A stretch of 64,000 bases of DNA from Silurus meridionalis (taxonomy: Eukaryota; Chordata; Actinopteri; Siluriformes; Siluridae): the NCBI RefSeq assembly GCF_014805685.1, contig NC_060886.1, positions 12,358,608 through 12,422,607 on the forward strand, in the 5' to 3' direction. How positions within the stretch are numbered: position 1 is the stretch's first letter; every line of letters begins with the position of its first letter. A program made the position numbers and the translations under genes. The notes beneath the pieces were generated by a model. The model was not told the DNA's origin. It was given only the letters and a program-made list of their open reading frames with translations, and did no database searches. Of this stretch, positions 23,197 through 36,305 are shown piece by piece.

Positions 23197-25403
23197 CTAG
23201 GACAAATTGGCACTAATCCTTATCCACTGTAGCCCTTGTCTTGTGTACTGGACAATATGAGCCATGCTGCTGTGTAGCGTCAGAGGTCCAGTCAGTGTGT
23301 TCAAGTAGTTAAAAAACTCTAGATATACAGAAAGAGACAGACATACAGGGAGAAAAATAGAAAAAAAAAAAATTATGTATGTGTATATGAAGTAGGCACA
23401 GGAAAAATAATCTTTTATTGCTCAGTAATTAATACATAAAATTATTATTATTATTAGTAGTAGTAGTAGTAGCTGTTATAACAACAACCATAATAATAAT
23501 GATAATATTTAATTAAATTATAATTAAAATATTACATTTTAAATGCAAATGGCCTCTAATGCTCCCTGAGATGTCACTGTGATGTCACTGTATGTAGGTT
23601 TACCTATATACTGGCAACTATAAATATATTATTAGTTTATATTTAGCAGCTTAATAAATGCAACAAATGTATTTCTTTGTAGTAGCTTATCTAACTGTAT
23701 TTGTGAAATTACAATAACCCGGATACTAAATTCTTATATGATGTTTTTTCAGTAGCGAGCTGTGCATTTGGTACCTGGGCCTTTAGTGAGGACTTATCCG
23801 ACTTAATCTACCTCTTAATACCACCACTATACTGCAATTATAGAAACCATCAATTCTATACAAAAACGCAATATAACAGTGTGTGGCATTACAGAGAGAG
23901 AGGCATTTCGCATATGGTGGGTGAATTCCATTTTACTAAAGCAAGCTCCAAACCTCTACACTACAACCGCAACTGTGCACCTACATCATCTGGAGCAGTT
24001 CACAATCAATATTTGTCTAATAACATGACAAAAACTTTAAAAGTGGTATCGCTTGTATTCACTGGTCTGGAAGTGGCGAACAAACTATTTTTCAGGATGA
24101 GACAAGCTAGCTAGCTTCGTGGTTGGCCAACCCTTTCCTCACCATGTCTAACTTTTCTAGAAAATGTATTTTTAAGTATGTCAGAGACCAAATAAATTTC
24201 CCTTCCTCCGTCAGCCATTGTGGGCATAAAAAAGTCTAAATCCGATGTATTAATGTGTATACAGACGTGTTTTGATAGTCAAACTTGGCTGTTACTATTT
24301 CACTCTGACCAACTAATCAGAGAACAGAAAAATGCTGACGCTATTCTCCTGTGAGGCGAATTTAAAATCTGATTGGTTAAAGAACCCGACCTATTACTAA
24401 TATAGATGTACAACGGCCAGCACTACTGATTCTGAAGGCCCTGGGCAGATTAGATTGACATGGCAGCACATAGAGTCTGAAATCTGATTGGACAAAAAAA
24501 TCTAACAAACACATAATGGAAGCAGTGCAGCCAAGAGAAATGAAGAGAATAGACTGTTGGGAATAAATTAATAAGATTTCATGAAACAAATATTAGAATT
24601 TAGGTTAGGAATTTATGTAGATCAGTGCTTCTGATAGTGTTTAGGCCAGAAGAGAAGGCCTTGCTGGCCCTGACGGCCCACCACTGTGTTTTTTATATGA
24701 TATGCATTTTAATAATTGTATATACTACTCTGGACCTATGCCTGGGTTTTTTTTTTATAAAATTAAGGGCATACTGCAACACCAAAATGCAATATACCTA
24801 AATACCCCACCAACCAACAGTTAAATAATTGTGTAATCAGTAAAATGCCTTGTCTATAGAGGGTGCTGTACTCTCACTGATGTTTAACTCACCTTTGTTT
24901 TCCTTGGCCAAGGTATCAGCTACCTCCCAGTACTCATAACTGTAAAGCACACTGTTGGTGATATTGAGGTGATTTGCTGCCATCTGGTGGATACGATAGG
25001 GAATGTTAATGAAAGGGTAGTTGAAAGTGGTGGCAGGTTGGGACCCAGTTAAACCACCAGGGGATATGCAAGTTGGAGGACCATTTCCCCTAGAGAAACA
25101 CACACCCAAGCACACACAGGCAGACACACAAACACAAATTGTACTTGGTATTAGTTTGATTTCTGAATTAAACCCTTTTCTATTTTTTAATTTTTTTAAT
25201 TTATATCTATTCATCAATAAATGCATACTTTTTGGTATCACTCCAGGGAGGTGGCATGTCAGGCAGTTTTGGTAAAGTCTGATAGACCAGATAGAAGAAA
25301 ATCAGTGCAGATAGAATTTAAGATCATTGCAGATGAATTTGTAATCATAATTAATTGCAATAATCAATAAAATATGATAATTATATATTTTATTTATTTA
25401 TTT

Positions 25404-25487
<84 letters not shown>

Positions 25488-26780
25488 ATATAATATTAAA
25501 GCATTTTTCTTGCCAACATCAGCAGTTAAACATTGCATTTCAGGACGGTCTCCATGTGCTAGAGCCTACCTTGAAGTAGTCTGTCAAAGCTTTGGAGTAT
25601 TTCAGGGCATGGTCTTTTTTCAGCCGAAACATTTGCCAATACAGAAGAGCAAGACAACGGAAACTACAATAAAGACACATAAACGTTTCACACATTGAAA
25701 TTGGCTGTATAGAAATACACTTCCTGGATATTTCTCGGTCCCACTTAATGTAAGTAATGACTCAGCTATTCTAGATCAAACTTGTAAGGTAGTTAGATAC
25801 TAAATGCCTGTAATAACATGAAGCACTTCACAAGACAGCATGTGGGAACCATCACTATGGATAGGTGGTACTGTTCCTAGCCAAGATTAAACATGGCACA
25901 GATACTTAGTTCCAGATGATTACAGAGACGTGTTTACCAAAGTACAGCCAGCTGTTTGTCCTCCTGCCTGGCTCCAGAGCTGGTGTGATTCTTTAGCCTC
26001 ATGGCATATCTATCAAAGACAGAAAATATTTGTGTTAACAACAGTCTGTGTGCGTGCGTGCATGTGTGTGAGCGTGCATGCATGTGTAAGTGTGCATGTG
26101 TGTGTGTGTGTGCTCTTAGTTTAGTGTACTTTGAAGAAACTAAGTGAAAAATCAAAAGAGAGAGCTGCAAAAGAAAAAAACACATAATTACCTAATAAGC
26201 TCCACAGTTTCTGCATACATTGTATAAGGAGACTTAGCTTCCAGGGGCCCTTCTTCCATGGCCTTGCCACACTCCATAAACGACAAAGCAGCATCCACAT
26301 AATTCACAGCTTTCCCTAGTTTATCCACCTGGCAGCAATGAGAATAAAAGAACAGGACAACTGAATTTATAGATGGTGCAATGCTTAAATGACCCATGAG
26401 ACATCTTTAATCACCAGATGTTTTCCTTAAACCACAATGCGCTTATACATGCCAAACAGCGGTCACGGTGTCTGTTTTGCTAACATACCATAGCATCAGC
26501 TCGGTGCTTCAGTCTTTTCGCTTCATGCATGTAGTACTCTGCATGGTGTGAGCTAAAATGAAAACGATTGAATAGTGATCTCTAGGGTTGTGGTTATTTA
26601 CTGATGTTTATACAGATAAAGAAGCTAACAGATAATATTGATAACTTACACATCAGTGTAAGGCACAGTTCCTCTGTAGGATGGTTCCTTTGAGGATGGA
26701 GCCCAGTTTCCAGAAGGGGGCTGTGTGTTTCCTGACACTCCAGCACATTCCACTTCAACCTTGGGCCGAGCTTTTTGTAT
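23197..26780 (-). CDS. aff3: aff3 C-terminal homology domain exons
   Basis: Eight exons encode the AFF C-terminal domain (about residues 876-1163). Successive segments are [100 protein letters not shown] and [20 protein letters not shown]. In the family this TPR-like helical domain mediates AFF homo- and heterodimerisation. The final exon ends SANLS then TAG, matching the SAHLS ending of AFF3. Confidence 0.93.
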
Positions 26781-29700
26781 CTGCTACAGGGTATAAAGGC
26801 ACTAGCTGAAGCTTTCTGTATCAAAATTTATCATTTAAACAAATACAGTACTTCAATTCATGGTCCACTCTGTTGCCACACCCTGAAGTACGTAAACAAA
26901 TATTTCCTAAGATGGAATGTCTAAATCAGGGGTCATCAACATGGTGCCTGCGGGCCTTTTCTAAAAATAGCTCAACATAGCGGCACTTACCAGTGAGCTG
27001 CATCTAATTTTTTTGTTGCTATTCTTTTTTAAATCACACTTGCATTGGTGTAAATTTAAAAATGACAATATTAAAAAAAAAAAAGTTTTATATTAGATTA
27101 GAGCTATCTGGTCTCCAAGTTAATTCTTGTATGTTATGTAATTGATAATCTGTACAAACATGATACAACATAGTGCATGATTTGTTAAAAATTGTTAGTG
27201 GCTTGTGAAAATGTTGTAGAAGTGATCATTTGAAAATGTAAATACTTGCAGAGATTTATAGAAATAAAGTTTTGCATATTGATATTTATCTGTTTCCTAC
27301 CTTGTTAAATCTTTGTTGATTATTTTAAAAAATCATTAACAAACATGACGAATATCATTATTTATTAATAATAACATATAATTAAAGGTAAATTGAGCAA
27401 ATTTGTTATTTCAGAAGTGTGTATCAAACTGGTAGCCCTTCACACTGGTACCCAAGAAGTAGCTCTCAGTTTCAAAAAGGTTGGTGACCTCTGGTCTAAA
27501 TGCTCTGAAATAACGGAGACTTTCCTGAATTAAAATTTAATAACCAGGAATGCCTCCTTGTCTGGAATGTTTTTTTAATTGGTGGTCCATATTATGTATT
27601 TGTTTTCTTTCATTTACCATATCACAGAAGCCATAGAGACCAAACCATTTTCTTATGAAAGCTGGCATAATAAGAGAAATCAACAATTTCTTTGAGAAAT
27701 TACAATTAGATTAATAACATTCAGATTAACAGATAGGATACACAACTAGGACATTAGTCATAAGTAGTAAATCATCAAGATTCAAATTGCTTAGTGTACC
27801 TGTGTTTTTTTCACAGTGGAGTCTCTGTCTCTTGGTGGGTTTGTGTGTTGCTGATCTGAATGTGCCATCTTTGAAGCAGATGGAGGAGAGAGTGGTGACA
27901 GTGGCTTCTTGGTATAAATATAATCTGCATGATGGCTGTGAATAGAAAAAATGGGCTTTAGGTCTAGTTCAACTTTAGACACAGTAATCTGGGAGTTGAG
28001 CTAAGACCTTGTTAGCAAGAAGGTTATTTTGAGACTGCCAAGTGAGAACCAAAGACTTAATTGCTGAACTGTTACTTGCTATATACAGCCAATATCCTCC
28101 ATCAGATATTCTTCCAATAGCTGTTACAGATTAGTTGAATAAATTTTCACAACTGCAGTCAATTTGGCACTCAAGATATAAAACACGAAATCAAATAAAT
28201 GGAATACTTTACTGTTTCTATTTTATCTAAAATGGTTTGGGAATGTTTTACAATATGTTTGACATACATGTCAATGCCTTATCAAGTTACATACAAAATA
28301 TGTGTTTGTGGCAACCTACTCATTCTGTCTGTTGGAATGAGCGTCCTGCTTTTCAGTGTCAGCTGAGTGCATGGAAACTGCGAGCTTTTCGGTGTGCACA
28401 TGGCTTCTCTTACTCTCCCTTTGAGTCTCTCCATTCTCAGCCTAGATAAACAAAGGAACACACATCAGAGATACAGTAATATTTTTCTATTTCTGTACAT
28501 TATTTTGATCTTCTAAATTAAGTTTATATTAACCTTCCGTTTGATTTTGGCATCTCCAGATTTTTGGTCTTGATGGTACTGATGCCTCATGGATGTCTTT
28601 TCTTTAGCTTTAGCTGATGATGATGATGATGATGATGATGAAGATCCTCTGTGTGGAACCTCACTTGTGTTAGGAACTCTGGACAGAAGTGAGAGGTCTA
28701 TTTTGACTACAAGGTTCCTTAGTCCTCGATGAGATACAGCGGTGGACTTTTCAGTACGGCCAAATGGCACCAGTGTGTAGAGTTTGTGTTTGCCTGGAAG
28801 CTGTTGCCCTTCATCGGGAGAAATGTCATTTGATCTCAGCACAGAGGGTCTGCACTGCTCCTGATGCCTCTGCCTTGGTGCCGGTCTCTGGCTGGATGTA
28901 GAGTCTGCTGGTACTTTGGCAACGTTTGGAGGCAGCCTGGGCTCAGAGTCGGATTCGGAGGAAGATGAAGACGAAGACGAAGAAGAAGAAGAGGAAGAAG
29001 AAGAGGTAACAGGTTGCCGTGTAGGTCGGACAACTGGAGTAGGAGAGGGTGGGGATAATGGAGGAGAAGGGTTGGACTCTATAACTCCAGGGTTGGATGA
29101 GTGTTCTTCACTGCTCCTCCTCCTCTTCTTCCTCTTCTGGTCTTCCCGCTCAGGTCCACTGCTTTCAGGTCGGGGCTGATACTGACTGTTGTGACTAGTG
29201 TGGGGTCTCTGCTTGGGCTGTACTGCTTGCCATTCAGTATTATGTTCCTTCCTCCTCCTCCTCTTCCTTTCTCTCTCTCCTTGCTCTTTTCTCCGTTCCT
29301 CTTCCTCCTCTTCTTCTCCAGAACTCTGAACCCAGCGTTGCCTTGTTAGCTGCTCCTCCGCCAGTCTCCTATGTCTTTGAACTTCTGTAGATTGGATGTG
29401 AGTTCTTACCTGGGCCTTACCCTGGCTATTCAAATCTGGCTCTCGTTCCCTCTGCTTTTGCTCCTTTTGAGAAGTCTTAGTGCCAGGCACAGATTCTTCT
29501 CTGGATTTTGGTTTTGGTTTTGTGCTAAGGCTAAGTCTTGAGCTAGGTTTTGAGAGAGACCTACCTGAAATGTCTAGGGCAGACCGAGGTGTTGGCCTAG
29601 AACTGGAACTGTGAGCCGAGTGACTGCTTGTCTCAGTCCTAAGTTTGGATGTGGGGTTGGGCTTTGACTGGGAATTTAAACTCTGACTCAATTTGCTGTT

Positions 29701-30781
29701 ATGATCACTGGATCTTTGGATATGTGCAGTGGAAGACAAGTGCCTGGCCTTTGTTTTGGGGCTGAGGTGGGACCTGGAGCTAGAATGAGACTGATGTGGA
29801 GCAGGACTAGACCTAGGTTTTGATCTAGATTCGCTGCTTTGGAATTTTGGCTTGTGTGGAGTCTCTTTGATAGTTGAGCTTTGTTTGGAATGATGCTGTG
29901 AGAAAACAGGTTGTCTAGAATTTTTTTGTCTAGACTCATTAATACGTTGAGTGTTATGGTCTGGTGGCAACCATGGTCTGACCTTAGGCTGACGCTCAGG
30001 ACAAGAAGTAAATGTAGTCTGTGTAGTAAGTCTGGAATGCTCCTGGTGAACCTGAGTATAAGACGTAATTCTTGGAGAGGCAGGAGCAGATGTGAGACCA
30101 GGGCTAGGGCTTCTGGGTGGGTGAAGAGGTAACGGACTGGGACTTCTACTTATTCTTAGACTAGCACCTGGGCTTGGACAAACACTTGGCACCGGGCTTG
30201 GCACAGGGCTAGTTCCTGGGCTTGGACAAGGGCTATATCCCGGACTAGATCGATGACTGTGCCTGGGACTATAGTCAAACTTAGGGCTGGGGACAGGGCT
30301 CTGGCTTGGGCTATAACTTTCTCTTGTTCCCAAGCCAGAATCTCTCTCCCAGTATCTTCCTGGAGATGGTCCTCTATCAGAATCAAAGCCTGCACCAGAG
30401 CTGTGACCTCCTCCTGGGTCTTGATCTGACAGTTGGGTTTTGTGAACTTTCTCAAGCCACTTGTCCAACTGCCAGTGTGTCAAGGAGGGATCCTGATTCT
30501 GGACACAGAACAATAGACAAATTTAGTTTATAAAACAAAAGAGTATATTAAATCTAGTTTCAAAAATATCTGAATGGTTCTGAATGGAAATCGTTATATT
30601 GAGATGACAGTGATTATGTTGATAAAATGATCAATTGTTAACAAAATGTATTTGATATTCTCATAACTTAACTAAACATAATCACAATTTAATTGTACAT
30701 GTCAAAATGCATTTGATTTCATGTGTTAAATCGTGCAAAAGGAATGGACTAAGATGAGATGAGATGAGAGAGGGAGGGAGG

Positions 30782-30818
<37 letters not shown>

Positions 30819-32727
30819 AGTATGAGTAAAATTAGTAACATTGAACTTATTGATAGAAATGGATCTATGCAAACAGCTGATACCATGCATACAGGACCAG
30901 AGATAGTAAGTGAGCATAACATATTGTTCATCTATTTCTTACATAAGCCTTTAAATAGCACATAAAAACAAGACATTTGGACTAGTACTCTTTACATAAG
31001 ACTTCAAACTACAAGCTTCTTAACATGATATAAACAAATTGTATCCTAATAATAATAAAAAAATGTTTTCTAAAATATTATTTTCCAAAATATCTCCTGT
31101 CTAAATCTGAATGGACAATAAAGAAAGAATTATTCTAAATCAATATAATGGCAATGACAATACTTACTTGCAAGCAAACACAGAAATGAGGGCAGTCTAC
31201 TTTCCCTGCTTTCCTCTGGTGGCTGACCTGTGCTAATTTAAACGTCCACTGCTCTACTCAAACACCCCCCCCTTCCTCATCCCTTGCTCTTTTTCCAGCA
31301 AAGACACTGCATCTCTTGTACCCTCTCTCACTCTCCCCCCACCCGTCCTCTCCAACCACGCTCTACCTGGAACTGCACACTGTTTCCAAGCTTTTCTCCT
31401 CCGAGACAGTCTATGGCTGCACATAGATGAAAAACACATGGTGTCCCCTCCTCTCTGCTCCATGCACTCCTGTATACAGCATGTTCAGCATATAAAGGAA
31501 GCTATGTCACACAGGCACTTTCATTCATACAGTTGAGCGGGTCTCGGGAACCTGGAGTGTGCAGGGTAGCAGATCCTTATTTCTTCCCCACCCCCTCTGA
31601 CAATTAACTCTGAGTCCTTAATGATCTGAACAGTATAACCATACACTTCTGCTTTAAATGACAAATGCATACAAACGTCACTCATGTGATATACACTTTA
31701 ATCACTTTATGTACGCTCCAGTCTAATATGCTTCAACACACCCAATGTATTCAAAACAATTGGGATTTTTTAGTGTATCTTGTACCTATTTAGTCCTGGG
31801 AGACTCTTCATGTTGACATGACACCGAAACTCGAAATTCTCAGTGGCCTGGAGCCCCTCACCCCCCTTTCCTCACATTCCTTATACACCACTCACTTCTC
31901 CAAGTGTTTCCTCCTCCACTCTACACCATCCACACCTCCAACGCAAAATAACTCCTGCTGTTCAGTTCATAGAAAAATTGAGAAAGACAAAGGAATCATT
32001 AAACGAAAAGTAAAGTTACCTCTTTGCTGAAGGCATGAGGCAGTGGCTGGCTGGGGATCTCAGGTTGAGTCTCTGCTTCTGGGCTTGGGCTGCGTGACCG
32101 CTGGCTACTGCTCCGAGACTCACTGGAGGAATCAGATCCTGAGGAGCCTGAGCTGGAATGTCTTGCCCTCCTGCCATGTGTGTGTGTGTGCTGCCCTGAC
32201 AGGCTGTCATATAACACCCACATACAGTCATGAGTAAGGAAATCGTCATACATATATAGTGCATCAAAATGTACATGTAAACATTGTTTGTGTACATGTT
32301 CACAAAAAAAAAAAACATGCTGGTGATGTTTTTTAACTATTCAACCTGTTCTGTGCACATATACAGTGAATACATTTTGTTGTATTAAACTACAATACAT
32401 ATTTGATTTAAATTTATTTAGGTCCTAGTTTAAAAACACAAACATGAACACTTACTTTTGATTTTCTGACCAGGATGTATTTTGGTGAGGTCCCTTCATA
32501 AAAAAGAAAATTATATTGTTTTAAATAGTTAAGATATTCACGAGCACTAAGCCAACAGGTCACTAACAAGAGCAGAACATTAAGATTTACTAAAGGTTTA
32601 AAGAATTTTTTAGAAGGTCATAACTTTGAGGATAATATGGCAATGAATCAATGTCCTGTGACTCATATGCTTAAAGGCACACACATGCACAACTATTAAA
32701 CTTGGCTTCACACACACACACACACAT

Positions 32728-32790
<63 letters not shown>

Positions 32791-34331
32791 CATTAACTGG
32801 GTAAGCCATACACCTAAACAACTAGAGTTAATAGTTTTGCTTTAAAGGTAATCACCCATGCTGTTACAAACTGAGAGCAGTCTTAAAATAAAATAGAGTA
32901 GGTGCCATATTGCCACTCCACAGGAATTAAGTCAAGGCAAAGACTGGAAAATGTATGTGAAATACGCATTTGAGTCAGATAATATGCATGTCCACACATG
33001 GGACACTCCTTGTGTCTCACAGACAGGCCTTAGAACTGCTGCAACTGAACTGTTATTGACCCTCTGCAGACTGATTACAAATTAACACACTCACTCTTCT
33101 AACTTATTTACTTTTCTCATAAATAATGAAATAAACACATTCTCATCACACATTGAATGAAGTAAACACATTCTCATCTCTCTCATTTTACTCAAGTAAA
33201 ATATGGACAGACTACAACTGACAAATGATCAGTTGTTTTTCCACAAATGATCATGCACAAAAAAGAAAAACCATGAATGCCACATTACTTGGCCAGACAC
33301 TCAGCAGTGGAAGGGTGTTTTCCCACTTCATTTAACTGCATTTAAAAACATAACTAAATGGGAGTAAAAAGTAACTTGGGATTCTTTTACACACCGTGTT
33401 TACTTCATTGTTTTTTTTTTTCATGACAGAATTACTTGCATATGTTTTGTTTGGTTAACAGATTTATATTACCTATGAACAAAACTGTCCTCTTTACTCC
33501 AGGGGCTCAATTTCCACCATTTTCAATCCATATAAAAATAAAAGGCCTACAGAAATATTCTTTGATGGTGTCACACATTGTGTAAAAAGACAATCAGCAA
33601 TAGACAGTGATGCAATCCCCTACTCGTGATGTTTATCTTCTTTTAATAACAATATATATACACTGTAGTTATCGCTGGTACTGGATAAATTGCTATTCGA
33701 ATGAGAACAGTTTGCTAATACTGGGAATGCGCAAAAACACAAACACAGCTCTTATACTACATTATTTTAAACTGTTCTAAAGGCATCTGAAAAACGTACC
33801 TTGTCACTTTCATCCTCATCACTACTGAGCTTCAGGTCATCAGCAAGCATGCTGTAAAAGGCAAAATAACAAACACTTAGCTGAGCAAAAATCTGAGCAG
33901 TTATGACCTGAGAGGGTGGATAATGTGTGCCATCCCAAAACACACTTATAAACACACCCCTCAGACTTTAATTTGCATTGTGGTTTGGTTTGTTGTGTGT
34001 GACTGGGCTCACTCTGCATGTGTTAATCTCTTCTATAATAACTCCTTGATTTTTTTTGCATTCAGTGTTGTGTGTGTAGAACTGGGGGAGGACAAAGCCA
34101 GAGTACATACCATAACTTTCTGTATGAACAAAATGGCCTTGGTCTCAAGCTGTAAATTTCTTGCTGTCCTCCCCTTTTCTCTGTCTATTTCTTATACTCA
34201 TTCATTCCTTTATGTTTATGTATGTGTAAAATAAGGTTTGATCATTTTAAACAATTGAAAATTACTAACCAATTTAATGGTTTTGATTCCATAATTTTTG
34301 GATTATGGTTACAAAGGTTACACCATGCACA

Positions 34332-34394
<63 letters not shown>

Positions 34395-35138
34395 GATAGC
34401 TCAGAGGATAAGATGTCTGGCTTCTGATCTAAAGGTCACGAGTTAAAATCCCAGCACCACCAAGCTGTCATAGCTGGGCCCTTGAGCAAGGCCCTTAACC
34501 CTAAACTGCTCAATTGTATTAAGATGTAAACGTAAGTTGCCCTGGATAAAGGAGCCAAATGCCATAAATGTAAAAACATGCACACTTCTTTGACCTAAAG
34601 TGTATTTGCAAATACACATATTAGCAAGTGTATACTATATACACAGTTCAGTTCTATTCAGTTAAACAGTTGGCTCTATTTAGGGTATACTCTGGCATTA
34701 CACATATCAATTTAGTCAGAATATTACTTTCAATCTACTGGCAATTTACACATGCACGAGCAGTTATGAATACATGAGCAGAATGTAAATTATTTCTATC
34801 TTGATGGGAATCAAACCAGCAATTCCCTAAGTGTGAAAAAACTAGGTTACCGTGTGCTGTGTTGTGTTGTGTTGATACACTAAATGTGGTTTGCAAACAT
34901 TCACTTTATGTAATGCCCTGTGTATACTGTAGGTCTGTTTAGTTTTGTGTCTTGTGTCAATTTATGTTTTTGTAGCACCGTGGTCCTAGAGAGACAGTTC
35001 ATGGTGTGCTGTACGGTGTATGGTTGAAATGACAATAATGCCTCTTGAACTTGAGTGGTTGAACTTGAATTTAAGGTTGGATTTGGTTTAGGTTTTGGAG
35101 GCAGTGCAATTATTAGCTGCTTATTAGTAAGATAGTGT

Positions 35139-35192
<54 letters not shown>

Positions 35193-35771
35193 ACTGGATA
35201 ATAAAGCTCACAGTCTGGGGCAATCCAGGCATGTAGTGCTAGTGCCTGGATATGCCGCCAGTTCAGGTATCCTGTCTCCCACTTACGATTTGTGAGGAGC
35301 CACACGTGGCATCCTTATAGGGGCATCATTCCTTACTAAAGAAAAAAAACAAATGACTGTATGAGAATTAGCATTAGAAAACTATATTATGTATTGTTAT
35401 GCAAATGAGCATATGAAGGCATAATAACAACATTTAAAGTTTTTAACTATTAAAACATCTATGTTACTACAATAATGATTTAAAGAACCAAAAGCAGACA
35501 TCAATAGACCGTGGTAGTTACACACAGCATTACCTTGCTTGTGCTGAGTGTTGCGGCGTTTTCCCTCCTGCAGCAAGCAGAATAAAACATACGATTTACT
35601 CAGTGGGAAAATACATAAACACCATGCTGTGAGGTAAGTGTGGATCCTCTGGGGCAGGGTTAAAGGGAGCACTATCATATCCCTTATACTCACTTTTGAA
35701 TCTGAATACAGAAACCGTTCTGTGCCCCCTCCAACTGGGTGCTGCTGGGAAGGCCAGGAGTGGGTCATGTC
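23197..35771 (-). CDS. aff3: AF4/FMR2 family gene, best match aff3 (17 exons; N-terminus not found)
   Basis: Exons: 35771-35694, 35567-35534, 35335-35287, 33851-33800, 32493-32456, 32170-32020, 30498-28534, 28441-28320, 27935-27800, 26780-26650, 26552-26489, 26328-26192, 26009-25938, 25663-25570, 25278-25229, 25089-24893 and 23318-23197. All phases agree, giving 1163 residues to a TAG stop. Family marks in order are [48 protein letters not shown] with [13 protein letters not shown], and the C-terminal homology domain. AFF3 over AFF2/AFF4 is favoured by [40 protein letters not shown] and [16 protein letters not shown] proteins scaffold super elongation complexes with P-TEFb. The normal N-terminal homology domain and the VRPMDGQD motif were not found upstream, so the model is incomplete or the gene is shortened. 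Confidence 0.9.
23750..24686. mobile_element. Non-autonomous hAT-type transposon in the last aff3 intron
   Basis: The left end CAGTAGCGAGCTGT and the inverted right end CAGTGGTGGGCCGT form imperfect terminal inverted repeats. The 937-bp unit is flanked by a perfect 8-bp direct duplication, TGTTTTTT, at 23742-23749 and 24687-24694. No transposase ORF is seen. The TSD length points to the hAT superfamily. Confidence 0.75.
25404..25493. repeat. (CA)n(TA)n microsatellite in an aff3 intron
   Basis: A short CA run passes into about 70 nt of uninterrupted TA dinucleotides. It sits between the exons ending at 25278 and 25570. Confidence 0.97.
26927..27493. mobile_element. Non-autonomous hAT-type element (long copy) in an aff3 intron
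   Basis: The element starts CAGGGGTCATCAAC and ends GTTGGTGACCTCTG, which are terminal inverted repeats. It is flanked by a perfect 8-bp duplication GTCTAAAT at 26919-26926 and 27494-27501. A shorter relative lies at 39839-40132. Confidence 0.88.
27800..28441 (-). CDS. aff3: aff3 small linker exons
   Basis: Exon 28441-28320 encodes [20 protein letters not shown] and ends in phase 2. Exon 27935-27800 encodes [20 protein letters not shown] and ends DSTVKKTQ. Both are polar, disordered and weakly conserved. They are supported by good splice sites (TCTAG|GCT, GA|GTAGGT, CACAG|CCAT, CAG|GTACAC) and consistent phase. Confidence 0.8.
28534..30498 (-). CDS. aff3: aff3 large central exon (Ser/Pro-rich, poly-Ser)
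   Basis: One open exon of 655 codons. It begins [20 protein letters not shown], the conserved WQLDKWL motif of the family. A Ser-Pro-rich block with many SPSP/SPVPSP units follows, then a basic region. Next comes a poly-Ser tract ending ESDSE near 28960-29015, then the [11 protein letters not shown] and [13 protein letters not shown] motifs, and a second Ser run coded by TCA repeats near 28611-28643. It corresponds to the large transactivation-domain exon of AFF genes. The donor is AAG|GTTAAT. Confidence 0.92.
30499..32019 (-). other. aff3 intron with a (GA)n/GGGA tract
   Basis: No exon is recognised in this 1.5-kb interval. A purine-rich GAGAT/GGGA/GA tract runs at about 30755-30816 on the plus strand. 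The segment 31190-31480 is relatively GC-rich with CT-rich runs but has no supported exon. Confidence 0.6.
32020..35771 (-). CDS. aff3: aff3 upstream coding exons ([15 protein letters not shown] and Ser-rich exons)
   Basis: Six small exons. They are 35771-35694 ([16 protein letters not shown]), 35567-35534 ([11 protein letters not shown]), 35335-35287 ([16 protein letters not shown]), 33851-33800 ([17 protein letters not shown]), 32493-32456 ([12 protein letters not shown]) and 32170-32020 ([20 protein letters not shown]). The first matches the EMTHSWP segment and the fourth the [12 protein letters not shown] segment of AFF proteins. The others are joined by exact phase and good splice sites. 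An ATG as second codon of the 35771 exon could serve as a start if upstream exons are non-coding. Confidence 0.82.
32708..32787. repeat. (CA)n microsatellite
   Basis: About 40 CA units with one TG interruption, in an aff3 intron. Confidence 0.97.
34332..34391. repeat. (CA)n microsatellite abutting a SINE
   Basis: About 29 CA units run up to the head of a tRNA-derived SINE. Confidence 0.97.
34394..34575 (+). mobile_element. tRNA-derived SINE
   Basis: The head reads GATAGCTCAGAGGATAAGAT with an A-box-like core and later GGTCACGAGTTAAAATCCC, a degraded B box. The body has CACCACCAAGCTGTCATAGC, GGGCCCTTGAGCAAGGCCC and TTAACCCTAAACTGCTCAAT, ending CTGGATAAAGGAGCCAAATG. This body is widespread in ostariophysan fish in my recollection. 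Confidence 0.75.
34945..35070 (+). mobile_element. Retroelement 3' tail, plus orientation
   Basis: The segment contains TAGCACCGTGGTCC and ends TGTATGGTTGAAATGACAAT followed by CTTGAACTTGAGTGG-type tail repeats. It is the same 3' end as the one next to mphosph8 exon 5 but in the opposite orientation. Confidence 0.55.
35135..35191. repeat. (GT)n microsatellite
   Basis: About 27 GT units with one early interruption, in an aff3 intron. Confidence 0.97.
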
Positions 35772-36204
35772 CTGAGGCAAAAAGGAGAAAAGGTCAATGG
35801 TTTTATGTGAGAGGTCAGATAGATTTAAGGACTTTTGGTGAAATGCATGCAGAGTGGAAATGCAGGAGTTTTGCTGTCTGAGGTGAACGGCAGAGATGAC
35901 CTACTGGTATTTAATGTTATTTTATAGCTTGCATAGCTTAGCTCTTTTTCATTTACACCACGTCATTATGATTGTTGACCACTAGAGGCCATACCAGGTG
36001 GTTTGAATTACAATCCAAAGCATCTGGCCAGTATGAGCAGGGGGTCTTTGATGGGGTCTGAGGTACAGGGATGTTTTACATTATTGGAAATTTCCTAATA
36101 TAAGTAAAGAAGGTTTGTTAAAAAATGTAGCACATGTGTAAAGATATAATATTGTAATAAGGATTTTGTGTGTGTGGTTGGTGGTGGTGGTGGGGGTGTA
36201 ATTG

Positions 36205-36305
<101 letters not shown>

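Noticed and set aside
34222..35305. ORFs rich in His-Thr or Val-Cys across CA/GT arrays
   Set aside because: They are translations of dinucleotide repeats, seen also at 9130, 36081, 37655, 40625 and 44484.
23197..35771. Assignment to aff2, aff1 or aff4 instead of aff3
   Set aside because: [22 protein letters not shown] and CLALLYW fit AFF3 best as recalled; AFF2 remains possible because of the VNYxDAALSF and [11 protein letters not shown] segments, and a phylogeny would decide.
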